Below, piece after piece: positions 26,397 to 34,483 of a stretch of DNA of 64,000 nt; positions within the stretch are counted from its first letter, which is position 1; each line of letters starts with the position of its first letter. The notes below the pieces were generated by a model that worked only from the letters and a program-made list of their open reading frames with translations, did not search any database and was not told the DNA's origin. Source of the DNA: Roseiarcus sp963764955. GTDB taxonomy: Bacteria; Pseudomonadota; Alphaproteobacteria; Rhizobiales; Beijerinckiaceae. The stretch covers positions 186,001 to 250,000 of the forward strand of contig CAVXVE010000004.1 in NCBI GenBank assembly GCA_963764955.1, in the 5' to 3' direction. A program made the translations under genes and the position numbers.

Positions 26397-26723
26397 CTAG
26401 CCGCGCCCCGAGCGCACCCGCCCGAAATGCCAGGCGCAAAAGAGCGCGACGACGAGCGCGCCGAGGCCCACGAACGCCCATTCGAGAACGACATCCGCGC
26501 CTTTGGGGGCGAACGCGAACAGGAGCGCGAAGCCGACGGCGAGATTGAAGAACCCCCACAGCACGTTGACGATGGCTGAGGATTCGCCGATCCCCGGCGG
26601 GGAGGCGAACGGGGTCTGAAACCTTTGGCCGCTGATCCCCTGAACGAAATGCGGCACGCCATTGGCGAGAAACAGTCCGGCTACGAATTGGAGCAAGAAA
26701 ATATACCAGGGAATGCTGAGCAT
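26397..26723 (-). CDS. Small integral membrane protein of unknown function
   Basis: A 108-residue protein with three hydrophobic segments (YIFLLQFVAGLFLANGVPHF; VLWGFFNLAVGFALLFAF; WAFVGLGALVVALFCAWHF) and a conserved-looking cytoplasmic or periplasmic loop, QGISGQRFQTPFASPPGIG. The pattern resembles unannotated DoxX-sized membrane proteins in soil bacteria. It begins 12 bases after the AbrB-family gene on the same strand and is likely in the same operon (hydrolase - AbrB - this gene). No function can be given. Confidence 0.65.
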   Translation of the reverse strand: MLSIPWYIFLLQFVAGLFLANGVPHFVQGISGQRFQTPFASPPGIGESSAIVNVLWGFFNLAVGFALLFAFAPKGADVVLEWAFVGLGALVVALFCAWHFGRVRSGRG

Positions 26724-26735
26724 TGCGGCCGGCTC

Positions 26736-27833
26736 CTATTCGGCTTGAACTTCCGAGGATGCGGGTCCGGCCGCGCCGGTCCAGCGCGCGATCATGCGCG
26801 CGAGGCCGGGGCCGATTAGGATCACGATCAAAAGCCGTCCGATCTGCATCGCCATGACGAAGGGAACGTCGACCGGGGACGATGCGGCGATGATCGCCAC
26901 CGCATCCGCGCCGCCGGGGCTCGTCGCCAGATAGGCGGTCAGCGGATCCGTTCCCGCCGCCTCGTGCAAGGCGAAGGCGAGACCGCCGCACATGGCGATC
27001 AGGGTGAAGATCGACGCGAAGATCTTCGGCAATTGCCTGGCCGCGTAGAGCACGATCGCGCGCGTGAACCTGAGGCCGATGGACCAGCCGACCAGCGCGT
27101 AACAGATCGCCAGAAGCCACGGCGGCAGCGTGATCGCGAGCATATGGGTCGTCGAAAGGGGGGCGCCGATGAGAAGCGGCAGCAAGAGCGCGCCAGCCGG
27201 GATCCGGGATTTCATGCCGATGACCGCGCCGCCGACGGCCAAAGCAAGCGTCCCCAGGAGCGGCCCGGCCGCCACGGGCGGGAACCAGTCGATCGCGGCG
27301 GGAGCCGCGCCCCCCGAGGCCGAAAATGCGCGCGCGACAATCGACGCCACCAGTCCGACGCAGGCGACGCGCAGATATTGCATGACGGCGACCAACCTGA
27401 TGTCGCCGCCGAAAGCTTCGGCCATCAGCACCATGGCGGTCGCCGCGCCGGGCGAGGAGCCCCAGACCGCCGTGGTGCCCGGAAACACCTTGAAGCGCGC
27501 GAGGACAAAGCCGAGGACCGCGGCGAAAAGAATGACCGCGCCGATCAAAATGAGGAACATTGGCCACTTCCGGACAATCGTCGTCAGGATGTCCGGCGTG
27601 ATGCTTCGCGCCACCAAACAGCCGACAAAACCCTGCGCAATAACAAAGGTCCAGGAGGGAATCTTGACGCGTCCCTCGAACCACGACAGCAGAATCCCGG
27701 CCGCGATCGCGCCGAGCATCAGCGCCGCGGGGAGGCGCACGAGCTCGAAGGCGGCGACCCAGATGACCGACGCGATGAGAAGCACGCCCCATTGCAGGGC
27801 CGGCGGTCGCTCGCGCAGGGTGAAGAGCGACAT
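26736..27833 (-). CDS. AbrB-family membrane protein (PF05145, 'ammonia monooxygenase' family transporter)
   Basis: A 365-residue membrane protein with ten or more hydrophobic segments in two similar halves, the AbrB duplication. Family motifs seen: VFPGTTAVWGSSPGAATAMV in the first half and LATSPGGADAVAIIAA in the second (the repeated SPGxAxAM pattern). Despite older names it is not an oxygenase; members are putative transporters or regulators. ATG 27833 was chosen, 7 bases after the hydrolase stop; the open frame continues upstream but would overlap the hydrolase. Operon with the hydrolase, probably controlled by the divergent TetR gene. Confidence 0.82.
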   Translation of the reverse strand: MSLFTLRERPPALQWGVLLIASVIWVAAFELVRLPAALMLGAIAAGILLSWFEGRVKIPSWTFVIAQGFVGCLVARSITPDILTTIVRKWPMFLILIGAVILFAAVLGFVLARFKVFPGTTAVWGSSPGAATAMVLMAEAFGGDIRLVAVMQYLRVACVGLVASIVARAFSASGGAAPAAIDWFPPVAAGPLLGTLALAVGGAVIGMKSRIPAGALLLPLLIGAPLSTTHMLAITLPPWLLAICYALVGWSIGLRFTRAIVLYAARQLPKIFASIFTLIAMCGGLAFALHEAAGTDPLTAYLATSPGGADAVAIIAASSPVDVPFVMAMQIGRLLIVILIGPGLARMIARWTGAAGPASSEVQAE

Positions 27834-27840
27834 TCCGTCC

Positions 27841-28398
27841 TCAGGCGCTTGCGAAGGCGAGGGCCTCGCTGTCCGCAACGCGGGCGATGCGGGGAAAGAT
27901 ATGCCGGATCGTCCTTTTGTGCGGCTCGATCGCCATGCTGGTCGTCGCGTCGCGCACGATCACCAGTTCGTAGCCAAGCTCCCAGGCCTGCCGCGCGGTC
28001 GATTCGACGCCGATCTGGGTGGCGACCCCGCCGAGGACGATTGTCCTTATCCCGCGGCGGCTCAGCTCGGAATCGAGCTCGGTGCGGAAAAACGCGCCCC
28101 AAGTCGACTTGGTGATTAGAATGTCGCCCGGCGCCGCGAGGCCGGGCGCAAGATCGACGAAGCCCGCGGGCAGGGTCTTGGGCAGCCCGGAAGGCTCGTC
28201 GACGGCGCGCGTTTCATTCGTCCTCGGCGCCACGTTGACCAGCACGACGGGCGCGCCTTCGGCGCGAAACCGCCGGGCGAGCGCCTTGCCCGCGTCGATG
28301 AGCTGGTCCGCCGAGAGCGGCTCGAGCGCGCGGCCAAGGATCCCGTTTTGCAGGTCGATCAGCACCAGAGCGGTCGTCTTCGGGTCGAGTGCGATCAT
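27841..28398 (-). CDS. Isochorismatase-family hydrolase lacking the usual cysteine
   Basis: A 185-residue protein starting at ATG 28398 (MIALDPKTTALVLIDLQNGI). The family aspartate (LIDLQNG) and lysine (ITKSTWGAFFRTELD) are present. In the usual GVATNICVESTA position the sequence has GVATQIGVESTARQAWELGY, a glycine instead of the nucleophilic cysteine. So it cannot use the common cysteine amidase mechanism and may resemble true isochorismatases or hydrolases of vinyl ethers. First gene of a three-gene operon; its promoter lies in the 84-bp gap shared with the TetR gene, which holds two palindromes. Confidence 0.82.
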   Translation of the reverse strand: MIALDPKTTALVLIDLQNGILGRALEPLSADQLIDAGKALARRFRAEGAPVVLVNVAPRTNETRAVDEPSGLPKTLPAGFVDLAPGLAAPGDILITKSTWGAFFRTELDSELSRRGIRTIVLGGVATQIGVESTARQAWELGYELVIVRDATTSMAIEPHKRTIRHIFPRIARVADSEALAFASA

Positions 28399-28434
28399 CG
28401 GCGGGCTCCGGAGGGGCAGAGGTTGCACGGCAAT

Positions 28435-28481
28435 GATTTATGAGGGATACTCGTAAATCGTCAATATGAGGTTTCCTCATA
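28435..28481. promoter_or_regulatory. Two palindromic operators between the hydrolase operon and the TetR gene
   Basis: Site 1: GATTTATGAG-GGATA-CTCGTAAATC (28435-28459), an inverted repeat with one mismatched pair per arm. Site 2: TATGAGG-TTT-CCTCATA (28465-28481), a perfect 7-bp inverted repeat ending two bases before the TetR ATG (28483). Both share TATGAG/CTCATA half-sites. The GAGG of site 2 also looks like the ribosome binding site of the TetR gene. This is the expected layout for autorepression plus control of the divergent operon. Confidence 0.7.
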
Positions 28482-28482
28482 A

Positions 28483-29097
28483 ATGTCAATCGAAATTCAG
28501 CACGCTGCCAAGGAGCCGAAGCGGGAGCGTGGAAAGCAGCGCGTCGCCGCTCTCCTCGACGCCGGCGCCGAGCTCTTCGCCGAGAAGGGCTATGAGGCCA
28601 CGACAATGACCGAGATCGCGAGCCGCGCCGGCGCGGCGATCGGCTCGCTCTACCAGTTTTTTCCCTCCAAGGAGGCGGTTGCGGAAGCGCTGTTCAACCG
28701 CTTCGCCGAGCGGGCCGCGGCGTCCTTTGCGCGGGTCGAGGAGGCCGCTCCTGGGCGGTCGCCGGCGGAGCTCGCGGACTTGCTGATCGACCATAAGCTC
28801 GCGCTTGGAACCGACCGGGCCGCGACAATCGCGCTTTCGAGCGAGCTCGCCAGCATAGTCGAGCGCCGCAAACCGCTCGGCGACGCGCTGCGCGGACGGA
28901 TCGCCGCGATCCTCCGCGCCGCCAACCCGGCGCTCGGCGAGGACGAGGCGGCCGCAGCCGCGCTCATCGCGAACCAGGTCATGAAGATGGTCCCGGCGCT
29001 CGCGGCGGCGGAGGACGAGCGCGCCGCAGCGCTCATCCGCGAAGCGCGGACGCTCTTGGCGCTCTACATCGCCGAGGTTCTGAACAGGCGAGGCTGA
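28483..29097 (+). CDS. TetR/AcrR-family transcriptional regulator
   Basis: A 204-residue repressor. The helix-turn-helix is clear: ALLDAGAELFAEKGYEATTM followed by TEIASRAGAAIGSLYQFFPS and KEAVAEALFNRF (residues about 20-70). The C-terminal ligand-binding half (PAELADLLIDHKLALGTDRA) resembles regulators of the TetR_C_41-like type. It is divergently transcribed from the hydrolase-AbrB-membrane protein operon, with palindromic operators between. It probably represses that operon and itself until an unknown ligand binds. Confidence 0.88.
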   Translation: MSIEIQHAAKEPKRERGKQRVAALLDAGAELFAEKGYEATTMTEIASRAGAAIGSLYQFFPSKEAVAEALFNRFAERAAASFARVEEAAPGRSPAELADLLIDHKLALGTDRAATIALSSELASIVERRKPLGDALRGRIAAILRAANPALGEDEAAAAALIANQVMKMVPALAAAEDERAAALIREARTLLALYIAEVLNRRG

Positions 29098-29106
29098 CGC
29101 CCGCGC

Positions 29107-30918
29107 TCAGTCCTCGTAGCTCTCGATCACCGCGTCGGCGATCGCGCGCTTGGTGATCACGCCGACTACGTCGTTGGCGCGCGGCCGGTGCGTGCCGGTA
29201 AAGACGATCGCCGCGCCCGCGCCGTGGCGCTTGAGGCGCGCCAGCACCAGGCTCAACAGATCGACGTCGCGGCAGACGACTATCCGCTTCTCGACGAAGT
29301 CCTCAACCGGCCGGTCCGGGTTGTTCACGCTTTCGCGCCAGATGCCGGAACGGGGCGGCACCAGGCCGACGATGCGGCCCTCGTGCTCGACAATGATCGC
29401 CCGAAGGTCGTCGATATCTTCCCAGCCCATGCACTCGCGCAGCGTCGAGCCCGCCTTGGCGAGGATGAAGCGCCGCTCCATGACCTGCTGCGTCTGCTGG
29501 ACGAGATAGAGGTTGACGTAACGCTCCTTCGGAATGCTGTGGCCGCGGTGGCGCAATTTGATGGTGTAGATCGTCTCCGCGATGAGCGCGCGCCTCACCC
29601 CGGCCGCGACCGCGACGGCGACGATGACCGGCACGATGATCGCGTAGTCGCGCGTCATCTCGAACACCATGATGATGGCGGTCATGACGCCGCCGGTGCC
29701 AGCCCCCACCACCGCCGCCATGCCGACGATCGCCGCCGACGGCAGGGTCAGGCCGGCGTTCGGGAGCACGAGCGCGGCGAGCGAGGCGAAGGCCGCGCCG
29801 AGCGTCGCGCCCATGAAGAGCGAGGGGGAAAAGATCCCGCCCGAAGCGCCGCAGCCCAGGCTGATCGTCGTCGCCAGCAGTTTGAGCCCGAACAGCAGAA
29901 CCAGGAGCCCGGTCGCCGTCATGCCGTGGTCGAGGATCGCCTGGATGACGCCGTAGCCCACGCCGTCGACATAGGAATGGCCGAAGGCGTTCATGCAGCC
30001 GATCATCATCAGACCGACCAGCGTCATGCCGATGATGTTCTGGACGTAGATGCCGCCCGGCAGCTTCGGAAAGCCGTCCTCCATGAACACGAGAAGCCGG
30101 ATGAAGGCCCAGGAGGCGACGCCGCATAAAACGCCGAGGCAGACGAAGGCGATCGCCTCCTCGACGCCGAAGGCGTTGGCGGCCGGAAAGAACACCTCGG
30201 GAACGGCGAACGCCGGGTTGGGGCCGATGAGAATGCGCCCGACGAGAGTGGCGGCGCCCGTCGCGATGACCACGGGAAGAAAGGTGCGGTTGGAGACTTC
30301 GGGCAGGAGGATCTCGATCGCGAACAGGACGCCGCCGATCGGCGTGTTGAAGGTGGCCGCGATGCCCGCGCCGGCGCCGGCCGAAAGCAGGGTGATCTTT
30401 TGGCCTGTCGAGAGCCCGATCACCTGCGAAAAGGCCGAGCCCAGCGCCGAGCCGATCTGGATGATCGGCCCCTCGCGGCCGACCGACGCGCCCGAACCGA
30501 TCGAAAGCGCCGAGGCGAGGGACTTGATCACGGCGACGACGCCGCGAATGTCGCCGCGCTTATAGAAGATCGCGTCCATCACCTCGGGGACGCCATGGCC
30601 TTTGGCCTCGGGCGCGAAGCGCTCCACCAGATAGACGACGACGAGGCCGCCGAGGATCGGCGAAAGGATGACCCAGTTTCCCCACCGGCTCGGCCCCTCG
30701 AGGATGTTGGCGTCATAGGCGATCTTGAACACGCCGTTGATCATGAGGTTGTGGATGAGGCCGATCAGCGAGCGCAGCACCACCGCGCCGATCCCGGTGA
30801 AGATCCCGACCCCCAGAGCCAGAATACAAAGGCTGAACAGGTTGACGCGCCTCTCTTCGCGGTCGCCCGTGGCGACAGTCTGAGACGGAACGGCGGCGTC
30901 GGCGGTCGTTGACGACAT
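29107..30918 (-). CDS. ClC-family chloride channel/transporter with CBS domains
   Basis: A 603-residue membrane protein. ClC selectivity motifs are GHGVPEVMDAI (motif 1), GSGASVGREGPIIQIGSA (motif 2, with the gating glutamate in REGP) and GGIFSPSLFMGATLG (motif 3); a helix with SAGAGAGIAATFNTPIGGVL follows motif 2, as expected. The last 150 residues form two CBS domains (around STLRECMGWEDIDDLRAI and VVCRDVDLLSLVLARLKRHG), which may sense adenine nucleotides. A gating glutamate suggests a Cl-/H+ exchanger, but pure channels also carry it. It converges on the TetR gene and appears monocistronic. Confidence 0.92.
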   Translation of the reverse strand: MSSTTADAAVPSQTVATGDREERRVNLFSLCILALGVGIFTGIGAVVLRSLIGLIHNLMINGVFKIAYDANILEGPSRWGNWVILSPILGGLVVVYLVERFAPEAKGHGVPEVMDAIFYKRGDIRGVVAVIKSLASALSIGSGASVGREGPIIQIGSALGSAFSQVIGLSTGQKITLLSAGAGAGIAATFNTPIGGVLFAIEILLPEVSNRTFLPVVIATGAATLVGRILIGPNPAFAVPEVFFPAANAFGVEEAIAFVCLGVLCGVASWAFIRLLVFMEDGFPKLPGGIYVQNIIGMTLVGLMMIGCMNAFGHSYVDGVGYGVIQAILDHGMTATGLLVLLFGLKLLATTISLGCGASGGIFSPSLFMGATLGAAFASLAALVLPNAGLTLPSAAIVGMAAVVGAGTGGVMTAIIMVFEMTRDYAIIVPVIVAVAVAAGVRRALIAETIYTIKLRHRGHSIPKERYVNLYLVQQTQQVMERRFILAKAGSTLRECMGWEDIDDLRAIIVEHEGRIVGLVPPRSGIWRESVNNPDRPVEDFVEKRIVVCRDVDLLSLVLARLKRHGAGAAIVFTGTHRPRANDVVGVITKRAIADAVIESYED

Positions 30919-31019
30919 TTTCTAAGCTTCTTCTGTTGGAATCAAAGATCGGGCGGGCGAGCAATGCATGCCACGGACCGATTTCGCAGGAAACGCCGTC
31001 AACCTTCAATAGGTTCAGA

Positions 31020-32240
31020 TTAAGGCGTTCGACCCATGAGACCCGGCCCGATCCCGGCGCGCATGACGAAGCGGCGCAGCGGCCCGGCCCGCGCGAGCCC
31101 CGCCAGGCCCGCCCCGCGCGCGAAATCGATGGGCGCAAAGCGCGTGAGCAATGACCGGTTGAGGCCGTCGACCGCGCCGGCGCGGAGCGCAATGTCGGCG
31201 CGCCTCATGCGCTCGTAAGCTCGCAAGGTCTCCGCTCCGCCGATATCGCGCCCTGAGGCGCGCGCCTCGACCCCGCAGGCGATGATCGCCTCGACGTCGC
31301 GCAGGCCCAGATTGAGCCCCTGCGCGCCGATGGGGGGGAGCACGTGCGCCGCGTCGCCGACCAGCGCCAGCCGTTTGGCCGTGATTTTCGGCGCGATCTG
31401 GCGCGTTATCGGGAAGAAGCCGCGCTCGCCCTCGATGCGCATCGCGCCAAGCAGCGAATGCGCCGCAAGTTCAATTTCCCGTGAAAGGGCCTCGTCATCG
31501 AGCGCCGCGCGCCGGCGCGCGTCCTCTTGCCCCATAACCCAGACGAGGCTCGAGCGGTTGGGCGCGGTCGCGCCGGCCGGCAGGGGAACGAGCGTGAACG
31601 GGCCGCCTCGGGTGTGGAATTCGGTCGAAAAGCCCTCGTGCGGCAGCCGATGCGCGAGGCGGGCGGTCAATGCGCTCTGTGGATAACGATGGATGCGCGC
31701 TTCGAGCCCAGCGTCGCGCCGCGCTCTCGAATCGCGCCCGTCGGCGCCGATCGCCAGCCGGGCCGAGACCACGCGTCCGTCTTCGAGCCGCGCCCGGACG
31801 GCGTCGGCGCCGAAATCATAAGCCTGAACCCCGGTCGAAATGCGCTCGACGCCGCGAGACTGAGCGATCGCGGCGCCGACGGTTTCGGCCATCCGGTCGT
31901 TTTCGATGTTCCAGCCGAACGCGTCGAGCCCGATTTCCGACGCATGAAATTCGACCGGACGTGGCGGGAATAACGCCCCGGTGTCGTCGACGAGGCGCAG
32001 GGCGCGCAGAGGCGCAGCCTGGGGTTGCAAATTCGACCAGAGGCCAAGCGACTTGAGAAAGGCGACCGACTGGTCGAGCAAGGCGACGGTGCGCCCCCGT
32101 CCGGTCCGCTCGGCGGGGCCGCTTGAGACGACGTCGAAGCCGGCCTGTGCGAAGCCGAAAGCCGCGGTAAGCCCGGCCAGCCCCGCCCCGGCGATCAGGA
32201 CGTCCGCGCCGCGCTCGGCAGACTCATCGCCGTTGGTCAT
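31020..32240 (-). CDS. UbiH/UbiF/COQ6-family FAD-dependent hydroxylase
   Basis: A 406-residue flavoprotein monooxygenase. FAD-binding motif GAGLAGLTAAFGFAQAGFDV is near the N-terminus, the DG motif in ADGRDSRARRDAG in the middle, and the GD motif LVGDAAHVLPPIGAQGLNLG in the C-terminal part. Family membership points to ring hydroxylation in ubiquinone biosynthesis, needing NAD(P)H and oxygen. Which ring position it serves (UbiF, UbiH or a UbiL-like enzyme of alphaproteobacteria) cannot be told from the sequence alone. Divergent from the phosphatidylcholine synthase gene. Confidence 0.88.
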   Translation of the reverse strand: MTNGDESAERGADVLIAGAGLAGLTAAFGFAQAGFDVVSSGPAERTGRGRTVALLDQSVAFLKSLGLWSNLQPQAAPLRALRLVDDTGALFPPRPVEFHASEIGLDAFGWNIENDRMAETVGAAIAQSRGVERISTGVQAYDFGADAVRARLEDGRVVSARLAIGADGRDSRARRDAGLEARIHRYPQSALTARLAHRLPHEGFSTEFHTRGGPFTLVPLPAGATAPNRSSLVWVMGQEDARRRAALDDEALSREIELAAHSLLGAMRIEGERGFFPITRQIAPKITAKRLALVGDAAHVLPPIGAQGLNLGLRDVEAIIACGVEARASGRDIGGAETLRAYERMRRADIALRAGAVDGLNRSLLTRFAPIDFARGAGLAGLARAGPLRRFVMRAGIGPGLMGRTP

Positions 32241-32387
32241 GTAGGATCCCGCGCGCTTTCCGACGCCGCGCCCAGTTGCGATTGGGGAGACGGCGCGGCC
32301 CGACTTTGATAAAGGCGAAAGTTATAAGGTCAAGCCGAGGGCGGCGCCGCGATAAGCGAGTCGCGCGGAAGGCGGACGGGGCAGGCA

Positions 32388-33104
32388 ATGTCGATCGAAA
32401 AGCGGCCCGTCGACGTTGCGAGAGCCGCGGGTTTCTCGGTCCATCTGTTCACCGCCTCCGGCGGGGCGGTGGCGCTGCTTGCGCTTTATGCGGCGATCGA
32501 ACGCAATTTTGCCGCCTGCTTCGCCTGGCTCGGCCTTGCGCTTTTCATCGACGGAATCGACGGCACGCTGGCGCGCGCCGCGCGGGTGCAGGTGACGGCC
32601 GCCTCGATCGACGGCGCCGTTCTCGACCTGGTGGTCGACTTCCTCACCTATGTGCTGGTGCCGGTCGCGGCATTGTGGCGTTCGGACCTGATGCCGACCG
32701 AGGCTTCGTTCTGGATCGGACTTGTGGTGGTGATGGCCTCGGCGCTCTATTTCGCCGACACCCGCATGAAAACGGACGACTTGTGGTTTCGGGGGTTTCC
32801 GGCGACCTGGAACCTCGTCGTCTTCTATCTGTTCGTGCTTCGCCCCCCATGGCTGGTCAGCGCTGTCATTCTGCTCGGCGCGACGGCGCTCATGTTCACG
32901 CCGATCGTGTTCGTCCACCCGTTGAGGGTCGCCCGCTTGCGGGCCCCGACCATCGCCATGACCTTCGCGTGGTTCGCATTGGCGGCGGTTGCGATCGCCG
33001 AAAAATTGGCGCCGCCGGCCTGGGTCGGCTGGGGGCTGATCGCGACGGCGGCCTATTTTCTCGGGCTGCCGCTGCTGCGGGGTTCGCCTCTGGCGCGCGG
33101 TTGA
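32388..33104 (+). CDS. pcs: Phosphatidylcholine synthase (CDP-alcohol phosphatidyltransferase)
   Basis: A 238-residue membrane enzyme joining choline to CDP-diacylglycerol to form phosphatidylcholine, the pathway typical of plant- and animal-associated alphaproteobacteria. The CDP-alcohol phosphotransferase motif is complete (D-G-x2-D-G-x2-A-R-x8-G-x3-D-x3-D): IDGIDGTLARAARV followed by SIDGAVLDLVVDF. The N-terminal AAGFSVHLFTASGG and the middle FRGFPATWNLVVFYLF are typical of Pcs. About eight hydrophobic segments. ATG 32388. It shares a 147-bp divergent gap with the UbiH-type gene. Confidence 0.9.
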   Translation: MSIEKRPVDVARAAGFSVHLFTASGGAVALLALYAAIERNFAACFAWLGLALFIDGIDGTLARAARVQVTAASIDGAVLDLVVDFLTYVLVPVAALWRSDLMPTEASFWIGLVVVMASALYFADTRMKTDDLWFRGFPATWNLVVFYLFVLRPPWLVSAVILLGATALMFTPIVFVHPLRVARLRAPTIAMTFAWFALAAVAIAEKLAPPAWVGWGLIATAAYFLGLPLLRGSPLARG

Positions 33105-33175
33105 AAGCGCCTTGCGAGCGGGAATGAATCCTTGCTATAGCCCGCGCCGCGCGATGCTGCTTCATCTTCATCGTC

Positions 33176-33249
33176 GGCCTCGTGGCGGAGTGGCTACGCA
33201 GAGGACTGCAAATCCTTGCACCCCGGTTCGATTCCGGGCGAGGCCTCCA
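33176..33249 (+). tRNA. tRNA-Cys (GCA)
   Basis: A 74-base cloverleaf. Acceptor arms GGCCTCG (33176-33182) and CGAGGCC (33239-33245) pair fully. The anticodon arm AGGA-CT-GCA-AA-TCCT places GCA at 33208-33210. The T arm is CCCGG-TTCGATT-CCGGG, and T plus encoded CCA (33247-33249) closes the 3' end. Anticodon GCA reads cysteine codons. Confidence 0.96.
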
Positions 33250-33363
33250 ATGAGATCGTTTAAACTTAGTATAGACAAAGCATTTCACGCGGACGAAAAT
33301 GTCGGGGCTTGCGTCGGCAAATCCGGCGACGACCGCGCCTCGGACGAAACCCAGGAGGCGAGC

Positions 33364-33877
33364 ATGGCGACGAAGGCCGATTTCACGCCGGATGAATGGA
33401 AGACCCTGCTGCAAAGCCCGCTTCTCGCGGGCGTCGCCATATCCGCCGCCGATCCGAGCGGCCTGATCGGGATGCTGAGGGAGAGCATGGCGAGCGCGCG
33501 CGCCCTGCTTGACGCCAAGGCCGATCCGAATGCGGACGCGCTGGTCAAGGCGGTCGCCAGCGAGTTTGAGACCTCGGAAGGGCGCGGCCTCGCCCAGGAC
33601 GGCGTGAAGGCCGCCATTTCCGGCGCGAAAGCCCCAGCCGACATCGTCTCGAAGGCGCTCGAACTCCCTGAAGGCGGCCGCCGCGCTGCTCGACGCCAGG
33701 GGCGGCGCGGACGCCGCGCCCTTCAAGACCTGGCTCGCCGGCGTGGCCAAATCGGTAGCCGAAGCGGCGCCGGAAGGCGGCTTCCTCGGCTTTGGCGGGA
33801 CTCAGGTCAGCGAAACAGAGAAGGCGACCGTCGCTCACATCGCCGCCGCGCTCGAGGTCCCGGCCCCGGCGGTCTAG
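33364..33877 (+). pseudogene. Conserved hypothetical gene (about 171 residues) with one frameshift
   Basis: From ATG 33364 it reads MATKADFTPDEWKTLLQSPL, then LAGVAISAADPSGL and ADALVKAVASEFE. Near 33664 one base must be skipped, after which LKAAAALLDARGGADAAPFK and VAKSVAEAAPEGGFLGFGGT continue to TAG at 33875-33877. The corrected protein is soluble, alanine-rich and helical, like small unnamed proteins found in Rhizobiales. Function unknown. Immediately downstream of tRNA-Cys; the bases between (33250-33363) show no gene and no clear integrase-type attachment site. Confidence 0.62.
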
Positions 33878-33991
33878 GCCTTCCCTCGGGAGTTGGGCCT
33901 GGGCCCTGGGCGCGAGCCGCGTACCGGCCCGGGAACGGGTTCGAGCGCCGCGCATTTTTGCCTGGATCACTTTTTCAGCGGGAGGTGGAAC

Positions 33992-34201
33992 ATGCAAGGC
34001 CAAGATCCTGACAAGCCAGCGGGAGAGGACTTCTCCAAATCGCTGAAGGAATTGGAGGAAGAGTCGAGCGAACTGAAAGCCAAGATCGACCGGGAAAGAC
34101 GCGCCCATGACATGCCTGTCAACGCGCAACTCGGCGATCCCAAATGGGAAGAAAAAGCCGCAGACGGGCGCTTTGACCTTCCCAAGGACGAGGAAGAATA
34201 G
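33992..34201 (+). CDS. Small charged protein of unknown function
   Basis: A 69-residue soluble protein starting at ATG 33992, eight bases after a strong GGGAGG ribosome binding site. It is rich in Glu, Lys and Asp: FSKSLKELEEESSELKAKID forms a predicted coiled-coil helix, then a linker (DMPVNAQLGDPKWEEKAADG) and an acidic end. No known domain recognised. The clean start signal and sensible composition support a real gene. It stands alone before a gene-free gap that runs to 34483. Confidence 0.6.
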   Translation: MQGQDPDKPAGEDFSKSLKELEEESSELKAKIDRERRAHDMPVNAQLGDPKWEEKAADGRFDLPKDEEE

Positions 34202-34351
34202 CTCCCTGGCGGCTTGCCTGTAGACCCCTGCGCGGCTAATCCTAGCCGCCAGGCGAGTGGCGCTTTTCGCGCGGGAACGGCTGTCGCATTTCGTAGCGCA
34301 GCCAGCCTCCGCTCGATATTGGAGAGCGCCCTGAGCGTCGTTTCGATGCGA

Positions 34352-34404
34352 ACGAAAAACCATTTGATTTCAAGCCATTTGGCCCGGAAATCGTGGTTTT
34401 TCGT
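34352..34404. repeat. Inverted repeat in the gap upstream of pcm
   Basis: ACGAAAAACCA (34352-34362) pairs perfectly with TGGTTTTTCGT (34394-34404) across a 31-base AT-rich spacer. Resembling in style the GAAAAA/TTTTTC palindrome at 5401-5515, it may be another dispersed intergenic element or a long-range hairpin in the mRNA leader. No gene overlaps it. Confidence 0.6.
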
Positions 34405-34483
34405 CAACATCGAGAGAGTTTGCGGGCGCATCCGTCCCGTAGTGTGGATCTGAGCCAAGGGGGCGCACATTTCCGCTGAGACA

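Noticed and set aside
33112..34011. A 299-codon open frame starting before tRNA-Cys
   Set aside because: It runs through the tRNA gene; the real gene begins at 33364 and changes frame at about 33664.
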